From assembly GCF_965638725.1 (NCBI RefSeq), contig NC_134970.1, positions 2,237,001 to 2,301,000 on the forward strand: DNA of 64,000 nucleotides, given 5' to 3'. Shown in pieces: positions 53,727 to 64,000 of this stretch. Made by a program: the position numbers and the translations under genes. Positions within the stretch are counted from its first letter, which is position 1; each line of letters starts with the position of its first letter. Origin of the DNA: Aptenodytes patagonicus. Its lineage: Eukaryota > Chordata > Aves > Sphenisciformes > Spheniscidae. The notes under the pieces were generated by a model. It was not told the DNA's origin, ran no database searches, and worked only from the letters and a program-made list of their open reading frames with translations.

Positions 53727-56700
53727 CTGAACAGAAATATAAACTGCAAAGAATTTATGCCTGATACAAAAAAAGTTTTTGCTGAACAAGGTTCTTAAAG
53801 TGCTGGATATAAAGATCAACATCCCATTTAGCGTGTAAAGTACTATGATTTCCTAAAATAAATAAGCACATAACTTTGCAAGACAGGGAAGTCAGTATTT
53901 TGCTTTCAGCACAACCCGGCTGGCAGCTAGCGTGAGGTGTATGTGCAACCGGACCGTGCTGCAGCCAGAAACTCCTGGTAAGTCAAGGGACCCAGCAGAG
54001 AGATTTGGGTCTCTTACAGCCCGTCCAGTGAGTCTGTTTTTACGGTTCTTGTTATGGCAGCAGGTCGGCGTTGCTAGCGAGCAAGGAAATGTGGAAACAC
54101 CAAGTCAAACAGGTTGTGACATAACCGAGCTCCGTCAGAAATTCTGCAGGAGGCCTGAGGAGTTTCTGAGAAACTGCGGCTTCCCACCCCCAGCCTGAGA
54201 AAAGGCTGGTCGGATCAGTAGGGAATCATAACCGGATTCCTGGTTAGGAAGGAATTACTGAAAGAGAGAAAAACTGACGGGAGAAGTTGGAATTAGCCAA
54301 CTCTCGCGCAAGCAATTTTCAATCAATTTCTTGGAACATTAAAACATATCACAATTAAAAAAATACATTTTGTATGTGCACATGGGACAGGCCTGATCTA
54401 GCTTATTCTTTGTTTTAAAGCAAAGTGTAGGAGTCCTAACAAGTAGGACCATCGCATGGGGCACTTTAGGAACAGAACACAGCGAAGGGTTGGCATGCTT
54501 TATGCTTACAGTGCTATTTTTGTTTGAAAAGATAACAATAGATTTAGGTAGGTGGGATCCCATTTAACTGTGTGTCTTGTCTACATCTGCAGTGAGATGG
54601 CAGGAGGAGCAGGACATTCCAGTTGTCTTTGCAACCAGGCAAGGAAGATGCAAATGCCTCCTTCCAGGGTTTCTTCCACGGGGGTCCCTTTGTCACGGTG
54701 TCATTGGAGGAGAGCAGCCCCGTCACAAATAAACTGCTTCAAAGCTACAGATGAATCTTTCTGTGCACTTCCCATGGGCCGTATACGCAGCCTGGGGGGA
54801 GGAAACGTTCACGTGAAGATTAGCCCGGCTGTAGTTTCAAGGAGGGTTAAGCTTTCTGCCCAGATTTTTAAAAACCCACCCAATTTGGGGGTGAATTTTA
54901 GCACTGCACTTTAGAAAGGCCCAAACCAATTCCTCCTTCAAACACTAGAGGCTGTTTTCAGGCATCGTCCCACTTTCCCCCAGCTCATCCCTTGCTCCAG
55001 CCTTCTGGCACCGAGGGGCTGATTTTACACGACCCGTGTTTTGGGGCAGGAGAGCCAAGTTTCTGAAGCAAGACACAAAGCGGCGTTTCTCACACATTAG
55101 ATCGTGTGTCAAGCTGCTGCTTTGACACGATCTCCTGAAGAAGTGCTAGGAATGACAAAAGAGTAGAAAAAGAAAAACCAACAGGAAGAGATTTTTAAAT
55201 CAGTCTTCGTTCTGAAGTGACATAATAGAGCAAAGTAGAAACTTTTAGGCAAAAAAAAAGGACAGAGTTTTCCCCTTTCCTTCTAACGTTGTATGATCTA
55301 GGATGCTTCTAGCTTTCATTTGTTCCTACCAAGGACCCACCGTCACCAAACTTCATCTCCTTTAAGGCCTGCAAAGCCCTTTTCGTACACTGATACCGCT
55401 GCAACGTCTTTCCTACATACATTTCCACAAGCGCTCAACCATGCAGCCCCGTTACCCTGCCTTTAACCCCGCAAGTGGGATTCTTTGATTCCTTGTTTAA
55501 CAGTCCAGACAAATACCTTGGGGTTTCGGTCACAGCCGAATGCTAGCAGGTTGGAACAAACCCCAGCTTTGAGAAATGATGCAGCAATGGGGAAAATCCC
55601 TCCTGGCCACGCTGCACCTACACGGGGGCATTTCTGGACCTGGGCTTAAGCACCAGCCTCGTCACATTTGTGTAACAGCCCCGGGCTGTGCGGGTTCACA
55701 CACAAAATCCACCATGACAGGGGTGACAGATTTTCTGATTTTGACCCAAGAGTCATGGCTCAGGGATGGGCAAGTTCAGCTTGACCCAGACACCAGAGAA
55801 ATGCTTTTCATCCAGTCTCCAGTTGGGTAACGAGACCCTCCAGTGGGTGTTTTGTCTTTATTCCTTACAATTTACATGCTTATGGTTCCCACCCAGACAC
55901 TGTTTCCAACGCAACTGGCACTCACCCTTGTTACGGGTAAAATAATCCTTTGCAACGGATGGGGAATCTGTTGTAGCAGCACTTCTGCCATGTCCGGCTT
56001 CTCCTGGCTGCCCACGACCTCGCTAGCGTGGAACAAGGTTAGCGTTAGTGCATTGCCTCTCGCTGCTGCAACAAGGACAGAAGCCCCAGCACGCTTAAGG
56101 CTACGTGGTATAAAGTTGTCTCTTGCTTTTCAATATGGAAAAAAAAATAGGTTAAACAAAATCTCTAATAACACGAGAGCAAGGAAACAATTGACAAATG
56201 AAAATACATTTCATACAAAACAAAGCTTTTTTAAGAGGAGGACGTCAGTGCAGTCAAACCTGAGCTTTGAACCAGGTGCCCAACCAGCGAAAAATACAAA
56301 TTATATAGAGAAAACCTATAGAAGGAAAGAACACGACAAACAAAAATCACTCACTTCCACAAAATGATGCAACTTTAGACCATTTTAAATTTTCAAAGCA
56401 GCCGGCTTGGGGGAGGATGCCAGAGATCCCCATGTACTTTGGAGGACACACGGATCCTTGGCTGGTTCCAGGAGAATAGTAGTTTTGGGTTTTGTACAAA
56501 GGTACAACAAATCTGAACGCTGAGGTAGCACAGCCCCTTGACACTGAAGAGAAACATGGGAAAAAAAAGAAAACTCCAGGTATAGGACTGGGAGTAAGCA
56601 GGGAGTCCCACTGATGAGTTCCCCTGAACTCCAAGCGAGCCTCCAGGACTGACCTGGTGTCCTGGAGAAAGAAGAAGAACGGGAGAAGGAGATAGTATTT

Positions 56701-59700
56701 TGGAGTGACTTTTTATAAAGGCTGAGCTTCATTTCATATGTGAAAGCCTTCTTAGGCGGTTGGATGGCATTTCCACGGGAACCTGAGAAGGAGAATCACG
56801 GTGTGAAATTAATCTAATGGCTTTTTTGTAGAAATATGATAAAGGAGCAAATTCAGTTGGGAAACATGGGACTTGATTCAATGTAGAATCATTTCAACTC
56901 ACGTTGGGAAGGAGGACTCCTTTCCATTTCTTTCGCTCTAAGTTTGACAGGTGTGCTTTTCTCTAGGGTATAAAGAATAAGTATTGCTCGGAGCACTACG
57001 CCTTTCTTGCACAGACCATTCATTCCTTACTCACTTCAGCAGCACTGCATTTTTTCTCTTTAAAATTGCAATATGACTTACGCTTGACATGTCCTGTACT
57101 AAGCAATCACAATATGTTAAGCTGGTGCATACTGAACACTGAACTCAAATACTGAACTCGGACGAAATCACCTTTGCATTCAGGTGCAGTTCCGCTCCAG
57201 ACTCCGTTTGTTTTGTCTGTACTCGTACAATGGATGCTCACATTTCCAACGAGTTGGAAGCCAGAGTCACAGCTGTAAGTCACTGTTGAGTTATAAGCAA
57301 ATTTTTCTACACCTTCACCATTGTGCTTTCCGTTGGTAATTTGAGGAGGTGAAGAGCAGGTAATTACTGCAGGAAAGAAGGTCATAATGAGTATTGCAAA
57401 AAGCTTCAGTAATAATGAAAATGCAAAATTTTTCTTGAGTCCACCTAAGATTCTTGAAGACAATAAACCATTTGGACAACTGAAGATGGGTAACTAGCCC
57501 TGCCTTCTGCCACAATCGTCTCTTTTCCTTCTGAAGTGTTTCTGTTGCCACAGCTTTTTCCCTCTCGCTCCAAGGGTCACAAAAATAAATAGGCAACTTG
57601 CCATGCCCTGGCTCGTGATTCCTCAAAATCTCTTCCCATCACCTTCACTGCAACCTTAATTCATGGGAAAATATGTAGATCTCGTGGGAACAAAACTGCT
57701 GAAATACAGCGTCAGCAGCAAAATGGGTATTTCTCAGCTGCGGTGTTGGTGACAGATCTGCCACATAATATCAACAAAAACAAACGAAGTACGGAAACAG
57801 GTTTAGACTAGACATGAGTATGCAGGATCTACTGGAGAGAAGTCAAAAGTAAAGTTGGATTAATCTTACATTCACAAGTTGGAAGTTTACTCCATTCAAC
57901 ATCGTTTCCTTTAAGCTGACACTGGATGAAACGACTCCCAGCTAATTTGTACCTAAGTGAAAATACACAAGAAAAGAAAAATGTGTGTAACTAACCAGAA
58001 ACTGAGAACAATTTTTTTTTGCCCGGTACCAGTATGATCAGGAGTGTAGAAAAGGCAGTTTTAAAGCAAGCAGATGTGCAGATACAAGCTGGTTAACAGG
58101 AGAGCTCCTTCACCTTGCTCTCTCTGCCAGGATCCTTGTTAATCTATTTTTAGGCGATTCTCTCCTTTGACTCACTACAAAGCGCATCTTCCATTGCAAG
58201 GATGGGAGAACTCGTAGCTGGTGGCTAGCAGAGCACGCAGTGAATGCCAGACAGCACTGAGGTTAGATGTGGATTCCCACATGGATGCATGGAGCTCGGA
58301 TCTGCTGAATCAGGGACTATTTCTCCCTGCCTGCTTCCTGGCAGAGAGCAGTGCTGGGATTCAGGCTGCTGGCATCCAGCGCCTTTCCCACACCGCTGTC
58401 ACGCACCAGGATGAGATGACGAGGTGAGGAGCTCCCTCCTGAGCACACACAGCACCTCTAAAGGCTGTGGCTCAGCCCCTGACTGCCGCTCCGCTTCGCG
58501 GCGGTGCTGCATTACCGAGGTCAGTTAGCTGGATCTGCTGCGATCCTCGGTGCTGGTGGTAGAGGGCAAGGCGCCCAGCCTCCTTCAGTGCCACCTCCTC
58601 CCTGGGACGTTGCTTTTGGGTTGTAAGGGTGTAGCTGTTTTGCTAAAGTTTTGCCGGAAAAGCAAATTCAAATGCATCCACTGCGTACAGCAGGGACCTG
58701 TGAGAGGCAACAGGGATCTACAGTTCATTAAAGTGGCTTTTGGATTGGCTTGCTGGAAGCTAATACCTCCTGTTCTGACAGCACCGACACCTTCCCCAAT
58801 CTCTGAACTGCATCCTTCTGTTCAAAAAAATTCATCATTTAGACATGATTGACAGTATCTGACCTTGCTTAGATGGATAACATTATCCCTCCACCCTGAT
58901 GTGTATTGTCGAAGATTAACTGAACCCCAGAAGGGTGGGACAGGCTGTCATTTCCCCAAAGGCCATCCTAAGGGAATATCTGGAGGAAAAAAAGCTCTGT
59001 TACATTTGAAGCAGCTGCAAAGACTGACAGAACAAGCCAGTTGATGCCAGCTAGCTCCTGCTAGGGAGGGAGGAATAGTAGCTGGAGTCTTAAGAGCTTA
59101 ATTTTGCAAGTCAGTCTACTGTGTATGTGCCCTGATTGAAAGCAGGCAGAAAGTGTGAGTCAGCTCTCTGACTGACGGAAAGTGTGCTTCACTGCAGTTT
59201 TCTAGCTGAACATCATTGAATTTTAAAAATTCAAACATAACCCCTTTTTATTCAATATCTCTCAAATATGTTAAGTTGAAATATTTTAAGTAACCTGTTT
59301 TGAAGTCTATAGTTATAAACTGATGTACAACCAGCTCTGCTGGGGTAGATATCCTGGGGCAGTTAAATTTCCTCTGGATGTCACTTGAAGGAAAAGGCAG
59401 CCATAAATTCAGACCCCAGTCCCTTCCCTCCAGCTGCGTCTTATTCCCTCCCAGCCCAAAGCTGTAATTCAAGCGGGAAAAGCAGCCTCATGCTCTGCAC
59501 TTGGAGCAACACCATAGGAGCGATATATTGTGAAATAGCAGCCCAGCCCGTGTCCACAAGCTCATCGCACTGGACCGGAGTTCGTATTCCAGCATCAGCA
59601 CCGCTGTACTGGAGCTCGGGGCATTGCCCCGCGACTCACCCGTCTTCGCAGAACACGTTCATTCTTGCACCGAACTGCAGGTCTGTGAGAGCGACCACCC

Positions 59701-61737
59701 TGCCCCCGGGCAGCGCTCCGGGGTCGCCGCAGGATCTCCCTGCCAGAGAACGAGGCCAGCGTTAGTGGTAACACACAGTGATGGAGGAATAAAAAAGGCT
59801 AAATAAGGGACAGACTTAGAGGGTTATACCCAAAGGTACCAAAGCGTTTTACTTCCTACGTGTCCCAGCCGAGCTGGCAGGTGCCAGAATCATCTGTAGA
59901 TGAAGGTGTGGATCCCCGTAAGGGCTCCATGCTCACAGCGGTAAGCATCTCGCAGGAAGGCAGAGGAGAATATTTGCAGAGGTATTTCCATCTCAATAGA
60001 TTGGCAGTAAGTTACTCGACCGTGAAAAATGTATTGCTGCCACATCATCAGTCTTAATATTGCATGGATTTCACCAAGAAACATGCTTTGTCTTAATTTC
60101 GAAGTTCAATGCTAGAATTGCAAATTGGCATTTGCCCTGTGCATATGCCGTGTCCACATGCAAACATACTTCCTAATATGAAAATCGAAACAGATCTGTT
60201 CGTGCCAGCAGAAAAAAACCCAACACGATTGATATTCCTGCTGTTCAGCCTGAAATACGAATGTCAAGGAACATCCACCTAATTTTGGATTAAACATGTA
60301 GCTGTTGGGATGATAATGACCCAGCTGCATTTCAGCACGCGGGTGGGAGCAGCTACCTGACCTGCTCTGAACTCCACAGCTGCTTTTCAGCAAGCAGAGT
60401 GGAGCAGAGCAGAGATACTCACTCCTGCACAGCTCAGCAGCTTCCGACCACGCCAGGTTTTCAAGGCAAGTGCTGGTGGGGGAACTTTCCGAGGTGTTCT
60501 CGTAGCCAGGGCGGCAGACGTAGCTCACGTTGGTCCCAACAGGAAAGAAATTAATCCTCTCGTCCGCCTTGGACAGGGCAGCAAACCGCAACCTTGTCGG
60601 GGCAGCACAGCTCCCTGGCAGTCAAGGAAAGCGGGCCTGAAAGAGCCGCCCGCCAGAAGGCATGCAAAATAAACCTCGGAACCACAGAAACGCTCTCACT
60701 ACGGCGCTTTTGGAAAGCTCCTCGCGTTCATCGCAGGTTACTTGTGTTTTCATACCAGGCTGCTACTCTGCTGAATGCATCTTTTGCAAAATGCGAATCA
60801 AGATGCATTAACTGCACAGGCAAAGCTGTTAGTGGGGTATCGGCAGCCACGTGCACGTACTGCGGGGCAGCGTACGCTGCAGCCGCCTGCACAGCCTCTG
60901 CCAGCCAGGGCTCGGGAGACGCGCGAGCATCCTGGGCTCCAGCCACTGTCCGACTGACCCCCTCGACAACAGGCACAGATCCTGCACCCATCAGCAGCTC
61001 TGACGAACGGCAGCTACGGGAAACGGGTTTGTGCCTTGCCGGGTTGGGTGGTGCCATTGCAGAGCAGCCGCCGTAAGTGGCAGAAACTTTAAGCCAAGCC
61101 AGAGACAAGCGAGGGAGCTGTGTTTCAGAGAAAGGAGGTATTTACGGCCGCAGGGCTCGGGCAGTTTTGACCAGCGTGCGCCGGGCAGGCACTCCACCGT
61201 GTCCGACCTCCCGGGAATTTTGATGGCGCCTTCAATGCATGTGTACGTCACCCTGGATCCAACGGGGAAGCTGCTGGCGTGCTCGTCGCTGGATGGTCTG
61301 GAGTGGGTCATGCGAGGTGGGGACCCACAGTCACCTGTGGCAGGAGAAGACCTCCTCAGGTGAGGACCCCGTTCCCTGGCCCCTTCCCCAACCCCAGCAA
61401 ACATCCCAGGAGTGCAGCTGTGCTGGCCCAGGCTTCCCCTTCTGGGCAAAGGCACTGGGCAGGGCTGCATCCATGAGAGCATCAAGCAATGGTTCCCCAT
61501 GCTTAGGGGTGGTGGCATCACCCCCCCAGCACCTGAGCAGCAAGTGGGACCCAGGCAGGTCTCGCCGGTCCTCCCCACGCATCCCACATCCCCATACTCA
61601 CCGCGAGCCACTGGCATGCCTAGGAGCCCCAGCAAGGCCAGGAGCAGCACAGGGTGGCCAGACCCCCATGCCCTGGCAGGTGCCCTGCAGCTCAGGGTGC
61701 CTGGGTGCTTCCCCCGTCCTGGCTCTCCAGACTTCAT
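53404..61737 (-). CDS. Gene B: five-CCP RCA protein with candidate membrane end
   Basis: Eight coding exons sum to 1,407 nt (468 residues): signal peptide, CCPs a,a,k,c,a, then a long last exon with a Ser/Thr-rich stretch and one membrane span. CCPs 1-4 match gene C in order and sequence (for example CRPGYENT in both CCP2), so B and C are tandem paralogues. CCP5 is a diverged a-type domain with normal four-Cys spacing. The k-type half that should follow it is dead (55926-56022), which fits loss of a former second a-k block. The last exon joins in frame and in phase but has no known homologue to me, so the C-terminus is tentative. Expected role: complement regulation or receptor (inferred). 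Confidence 0.72.
53727..56354 (-). other. Stretch between gene B CCP5 and its candidate last exon
   Basis: Contains the dead half-exon at 55926-56022. Otherwise I see no coding signal, repeat family or RNA gene. Confidence 0.4.
55926..56022 (-). pseudogene. Dead k-type CCP half-exon of gene B
   Basis: 97 nt, the normal length, ending at a kept GTGAG donor. GGAGAAGCCGGACATGGCAG and CTACAACAGAT align with k-type exons, but both Cys codons are changed and the frame is not usable. No second half was found. Confidence 0.7.
56355..56543 (-). CDS. Gene B exon 7: CCP5 (diverged a-type)
   Basis: VSRGCATSAFRFVVPLYK through LKWSKVASFCG, 189 nt, donor GTGAGT. Four Cys are kept, but the usual CRPGY has become CPPKY. 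Confidence 0.72.
57172..57366 (-). CDS. Gene B exon 6: CCP4 (c-type)
   Basis: ITCSSPPQITNGKHNGEG through GVWSGTAPECK, 195 nt. Confidence 0.82.
57870..57952 (-). CDS. Gene B exon 5: CCP3 3' half
   Basis: YKLAGSRFIQCQLKGND through WSKLPTCE, 83 nt, donor GTAAGA. It is separated from its first half by 1.7 kb of intron. Confidence 0.8.
57953..59639 (-). other. Large intron splitting CCP3 of gene B
   Basis: 1.7 kb between the two halves of one CCP. Nothing else recognised. Confidence 0.4.
59640..59739 (-). CDS. Gene B exon 4: CCP3 5' half (k-type)
   Basis: RSCGDPGALPGGRVVALTD through MNVFCEDG, 100 nt, phase-2 end. Confidence 0.82.
60423..60614 (-). CDS. Gene B exon 3: CCP2 (a-type)
   Basis: SCAAPTRLRFAALSKADE then SYVCRPGYENTSESSP and WSEAAELCR, 192 nt. 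Confidence 0.82.
61146..61334 (-). CDS. Gene B exon 2: CCP1 (a-type)
   Basis: DCGSPPRMTHSRPSSDEH then TYTCIEGAIKIPGRSD and WSKLPEPCG, 189 nt. Confidence 0.82.
61602..61737 (-). CDS. Gene B exon 1: signal peptide
   Basis: 45 codons plus one base. A 28-residue polar leader precedes HPVLLLALLGLLGMPVAR. Donor GTGAGT. The polar leader is long, but no internal Met precedes the hydrophobic core. Confidence 0.75.
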
Positions 61738-62969
61738 TGCAGCAATTTCTGTGCTCCTCTGTCGAGCACCGTTGGCTCCAAGGGGCTGTTTCTGAAGCTG
61801 GGAGGAGATGCAGCACAGCAGACTCAGCCAAGCCTCTGGAGCAATGGAAACCTTTCCAGAATATCCATGCAGCTAAATCCTCCTGCAGGGACACGGAGAG
61901 CAGCCAGGGGTGGGGGACAACTGTCATCCACAGGCTTGGGTAAAGCCTCCTGGTCCTCCTGCCCCACTGTAAGGAATGAGGGAATAACTCAACCCTTTTA
62001 TTTGACCCGAGACAGGCAGTGAGCACTGAGTAGCACAGTTTTACCAAAACCAAATGCTACCAGAGCAGAAAAGACCCCCACCCAGCCCCAAGCTGTATCC
62101 AGGGTAGGAAAATGCCTACTTAGTCATCTGCTGGCAGGTAAGCAACACAGATCTTCCATAAGCAGAGTTAGTGAAACAAAAAATAAAAGCATTATCCTTT
62201 TTGTTTGTTAATTTTTTTCTTGATTGCCTGACTCATTTGTAATTAGGAATGGGTGTAAGTGAATACATCTGCGCACTGACTAATGGTCTGAAATATCCCG
62301 TCTGACAGCAGTCAAGACTACTCAGACACAGTCTTAGATACACATGGGATGTAACACCCAGTTCTTATTCATGCTTACGGGTTTCGAGCCTTGCACAGGG
62401 AGATAAGACACTTTCTGTCTGCAGTCCCAGGTCAGCACAACGTGGAGAAGAGCGAGGCGTCACACCAGGAGGGTGCAGCCCTGCTCTCCTTGTGGCACAG
62501 GGAGAACCAGGGTGGGTCTGAGAGTGCCTCTCATTGCAGATCTCCTCACCGGGACGTGGTGAAGCACAGGATACATTATCAAAGCATCTTTCTGTGTAAG
62601 GATGGGAGACGCCATCTCTTCCCTGGGTGTTGTGCTTTAGGCTCTAGTAACATTTAAAGCAACTCTAATAATTCATAGAAGCACGCATCTGGCAATGATA
62701 TACTGCTGCAATTTGCTTGTGCAGGAGATGAGTGCTCCCCCTTCTCCCACTGAGCGCAGGCAGCAGCGCGCTGCTGCGCTGCACGGTGCCCTCAGCCCCG
62801 CGGCTGCCTGCCGTGCCGTGCCCACTGCGGCTCCCAGAGCGCCCCGAGGACCGACCCGGGCTGCCAGGGCTCGGCTCTCAATCAGAACCACCATTGTACC
62901 ACACTGGAAATCTGCCTAATTTACAGGCAACGCGACAGATTACAAGACACCCATGGTTACACCTGCATC
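61738..62969. other. Intergenic DNA between genes A and B
   Basis: Upstream flank of gene B with a GC-rich patch near 62750-62880. No gene seen. Confidence 0.35.
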
Positions 62970-62975
62970 TTTATT
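62970..62975 (-). terminator. Poly(A) signal of gene A
   Basis: AATAAA on the minus strand, about 820 bases past the stop. Another AATAAA lies at 63034-63039. Either may be used. Confidence 0.55.
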
Positions 62976-63794
62976 GTAATCCTGAAGGGAAGGAGTAATT
63001 GCTGCATCACAGAGCTACATAAACCGATCATCGTTTATTAAGTAATAAGAACAATCTTTCCTGTCTGATTCTCGACACTTAAACTTACGACATCTATTCT
63101 TAGCATTTGCTTGCCGGAAATAGGGACACAGAAGATGACACCGCCACAGATATCTGTCGAGTACAGGGCTGGGCCAGAAACCTGTTGCCTGTTTTAAATC
63201 CAGGGATGAGGGAACGGAAGCCTTTACTAATGCACTTCTTATATGTAACTGCCCTAGATGTATAGAAATCACGAGCTAGATTAACAGGAAATCACGTAGT
63301 TAAACGCTCACTTCACTACTATTTCTAGGCAGAAGAAGTATGCTAATGCTATGACAGGCTGAGTTCGGTACGGGCAGAGGATGCGGCATTGCGCAAACCA
63401 CTGGCTGGAAGATTACAGCAGAAGCACCTTCAGAGAGCCAGACACTCATCTCAGCTGGAAGTTTACTTCTGTGGACTTCAGTCCCCCTTCTCTCGGCTTA
63501 GCACAGTTTATGCAGTGACTCAAAGAACCTCAGTTTAATTTCTTTCTATGCTTCCTAAAATAAAATGTGAGACAACTCGTTTGTTCCATAGGGAATCAAG
63601 CTTGTCAGACTTAAGGAAAAGAGCAAAGACCCCTCTATGCTCTAGCATCTAGCATGGCAAAAGCAGTCTCCCATACATTGGTTATTTCTTCTCTGGCTAT
63701 GTGCATGCAAGCATGAACTGTAAAGTCACTAAGAGCCTTCTTATAGATACTGTGACTACACGAACTGCATGTTCAAAGGTGATCGTTACAGGAC
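62976..63794 (-). other. 3' UTR of gene A
   Basis: AT-rich sequence between the C4BPA-like stop and its poly(A) signals, no coding signs. Confidence 0.5.
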
Positions 63795-63956
63795 TCACTT
63801 GTTCAAGTTTTCTAGTTCCACCTTTAGTTTTTTAATCTCCAGAAACAGTTTCTGTATTTCCAGCAGAGTTTTCAGTTCTGCTATAGGCACACCACATTCA
63901 AAGACTGTTTTAATATAATGAATCTCTTCGCACACATCAGCATCACCTTCTTTCTT
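63795..63956 (-). CDS. C4BPA: Gene A: C4b-binding protein alpha chain, last exon
   Basis: Reads GDADVCEEIHYIKTVFECGV, then PIAELKTLLEIQKLFLEIKK and LKVELENLNK, stop. The two Cys are 12 residues apart and are followed by an amphipathic Leu-rich helix (LEIQKLFLEI). Human C4BPA has the same Cys spacing and LEVYKLSLEI in its oligomerisation domain, which ties the alpha chains into a disulphide-linked multimer. The acceptor is ACAG at 63957. A second AG at 63950 would fit the phase-1 rule of CCP exons better, so the exon start may be 63949. The CCP exons lie beyond the right edge. Confidence 0.85.
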   Translation of the reverse strand, partial: KKEGDADVCEEIHYIKTVFECGVPIAELKTLLEIQKLFLEIKKLKVELENLNK

Positions 63957-64000
63957 CTGTTAAAAAGTAAAACAAAACAAACAAAACCCAGAAAAAAGCA

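Noticed and set aside
53889-53975. Plus-strand acceptor and donor pair around a short open stretch
   Set aside because: No homology, no neighbouring plus-strand exon, and it lies in a minus-strand gene region.
1-64000. Prokaryotic-type features (operons, CRISPR arrays, Shine-Dalgarno sites), tRNA or rRNA genes
   Set aside because: None seen. The window is spliced vertebrate DNA.

Overview
The window is vertebrate and almost certainly avian. It has split, phase-1 exons with GT-AG borders, CpG-rich first exons, LINEs of the bird CR1 (chicken repeat 1) family with the 3' tail ATTCTATGATTCTATG, and one bird-type solo LTR. Every convincing gene lies on the minus strand and encodes complement control protein (CCP, also called SCR or sushi) domains. 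I read it as a regulators-of-complement-activation (RCA) cluster, transcribed from high to low coordinates. Exon borders were placed by hand from splice motifs, reading phase and paralogue alignment. Each gene model adds up to a whole number of codons.

Layout in transcription order, right to left. (A) 63956-62970: last exon of a C4b-binding-protein alpha-chain-like gene with its oligomerisation helix. (B) 61737-53404: signal peptide, five CCPs, one dead half-exon and a candidate last exon with an Arg-containing membrane segment. (C) 50533-42627: signal peptide, four CCPs, Ser/Thr stalk, membrane segment and an unusual cytoplasmic tail of about 250 residues with six degenerate Cys-x-x-Cys repeats. 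(D) 40645-30297: eight CCPs ending in a short hydrophobic, GPI-type C-terminus. Its last CCP exon was tandemly duplicated together with a CR1 LINE. (E) 26573-3478: a giant complement-receptor-1-like receptor with 30 intact CCPs, two dead CCP exons, a short stalk and a membrane anchor, about 1,930 residues. (F) 1361 to beyond base 1: first exon and part of the first CCP of another RCA gene.

The CCPs fall into recurring classes. I use working letters modelled on mammalian CR1/CR2 repeat classes: a (CG.P..L.FAEL, CRPGY), k (split over two exons at a Gly codon), c (PPPDIPxGxH, GVWSGPPP), j and b (CPPPxIxNGxH), d (WDPPVPxCE) and e (VTFQC). Gene E reads d-(j-d-b)x2-e-[a-k-c-d]-[a-k-c-j-d-b-e-b]-[a-k-c-b]-[a-k-d-(dead j)-(dead d)-b-j-d]-membrane. 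Genes B, C and D are shorter assortments of the same modules. Together they look like soluble, GPI-type and transmembrane regulators or receptors for C3b/C4b fragments; this function is inferred from the family.

The locus is still remodelling. It holds a 996-bp duplication carrying three CCP exons, a 363-bp near-identical tract shared by two distant c-type exons, a CR1-linked tandem exon duplication, a CR1 fragment inserted inside a CCP exon, and several decayed exons. The most novel item is the CxxC-repeat tail of gene C.
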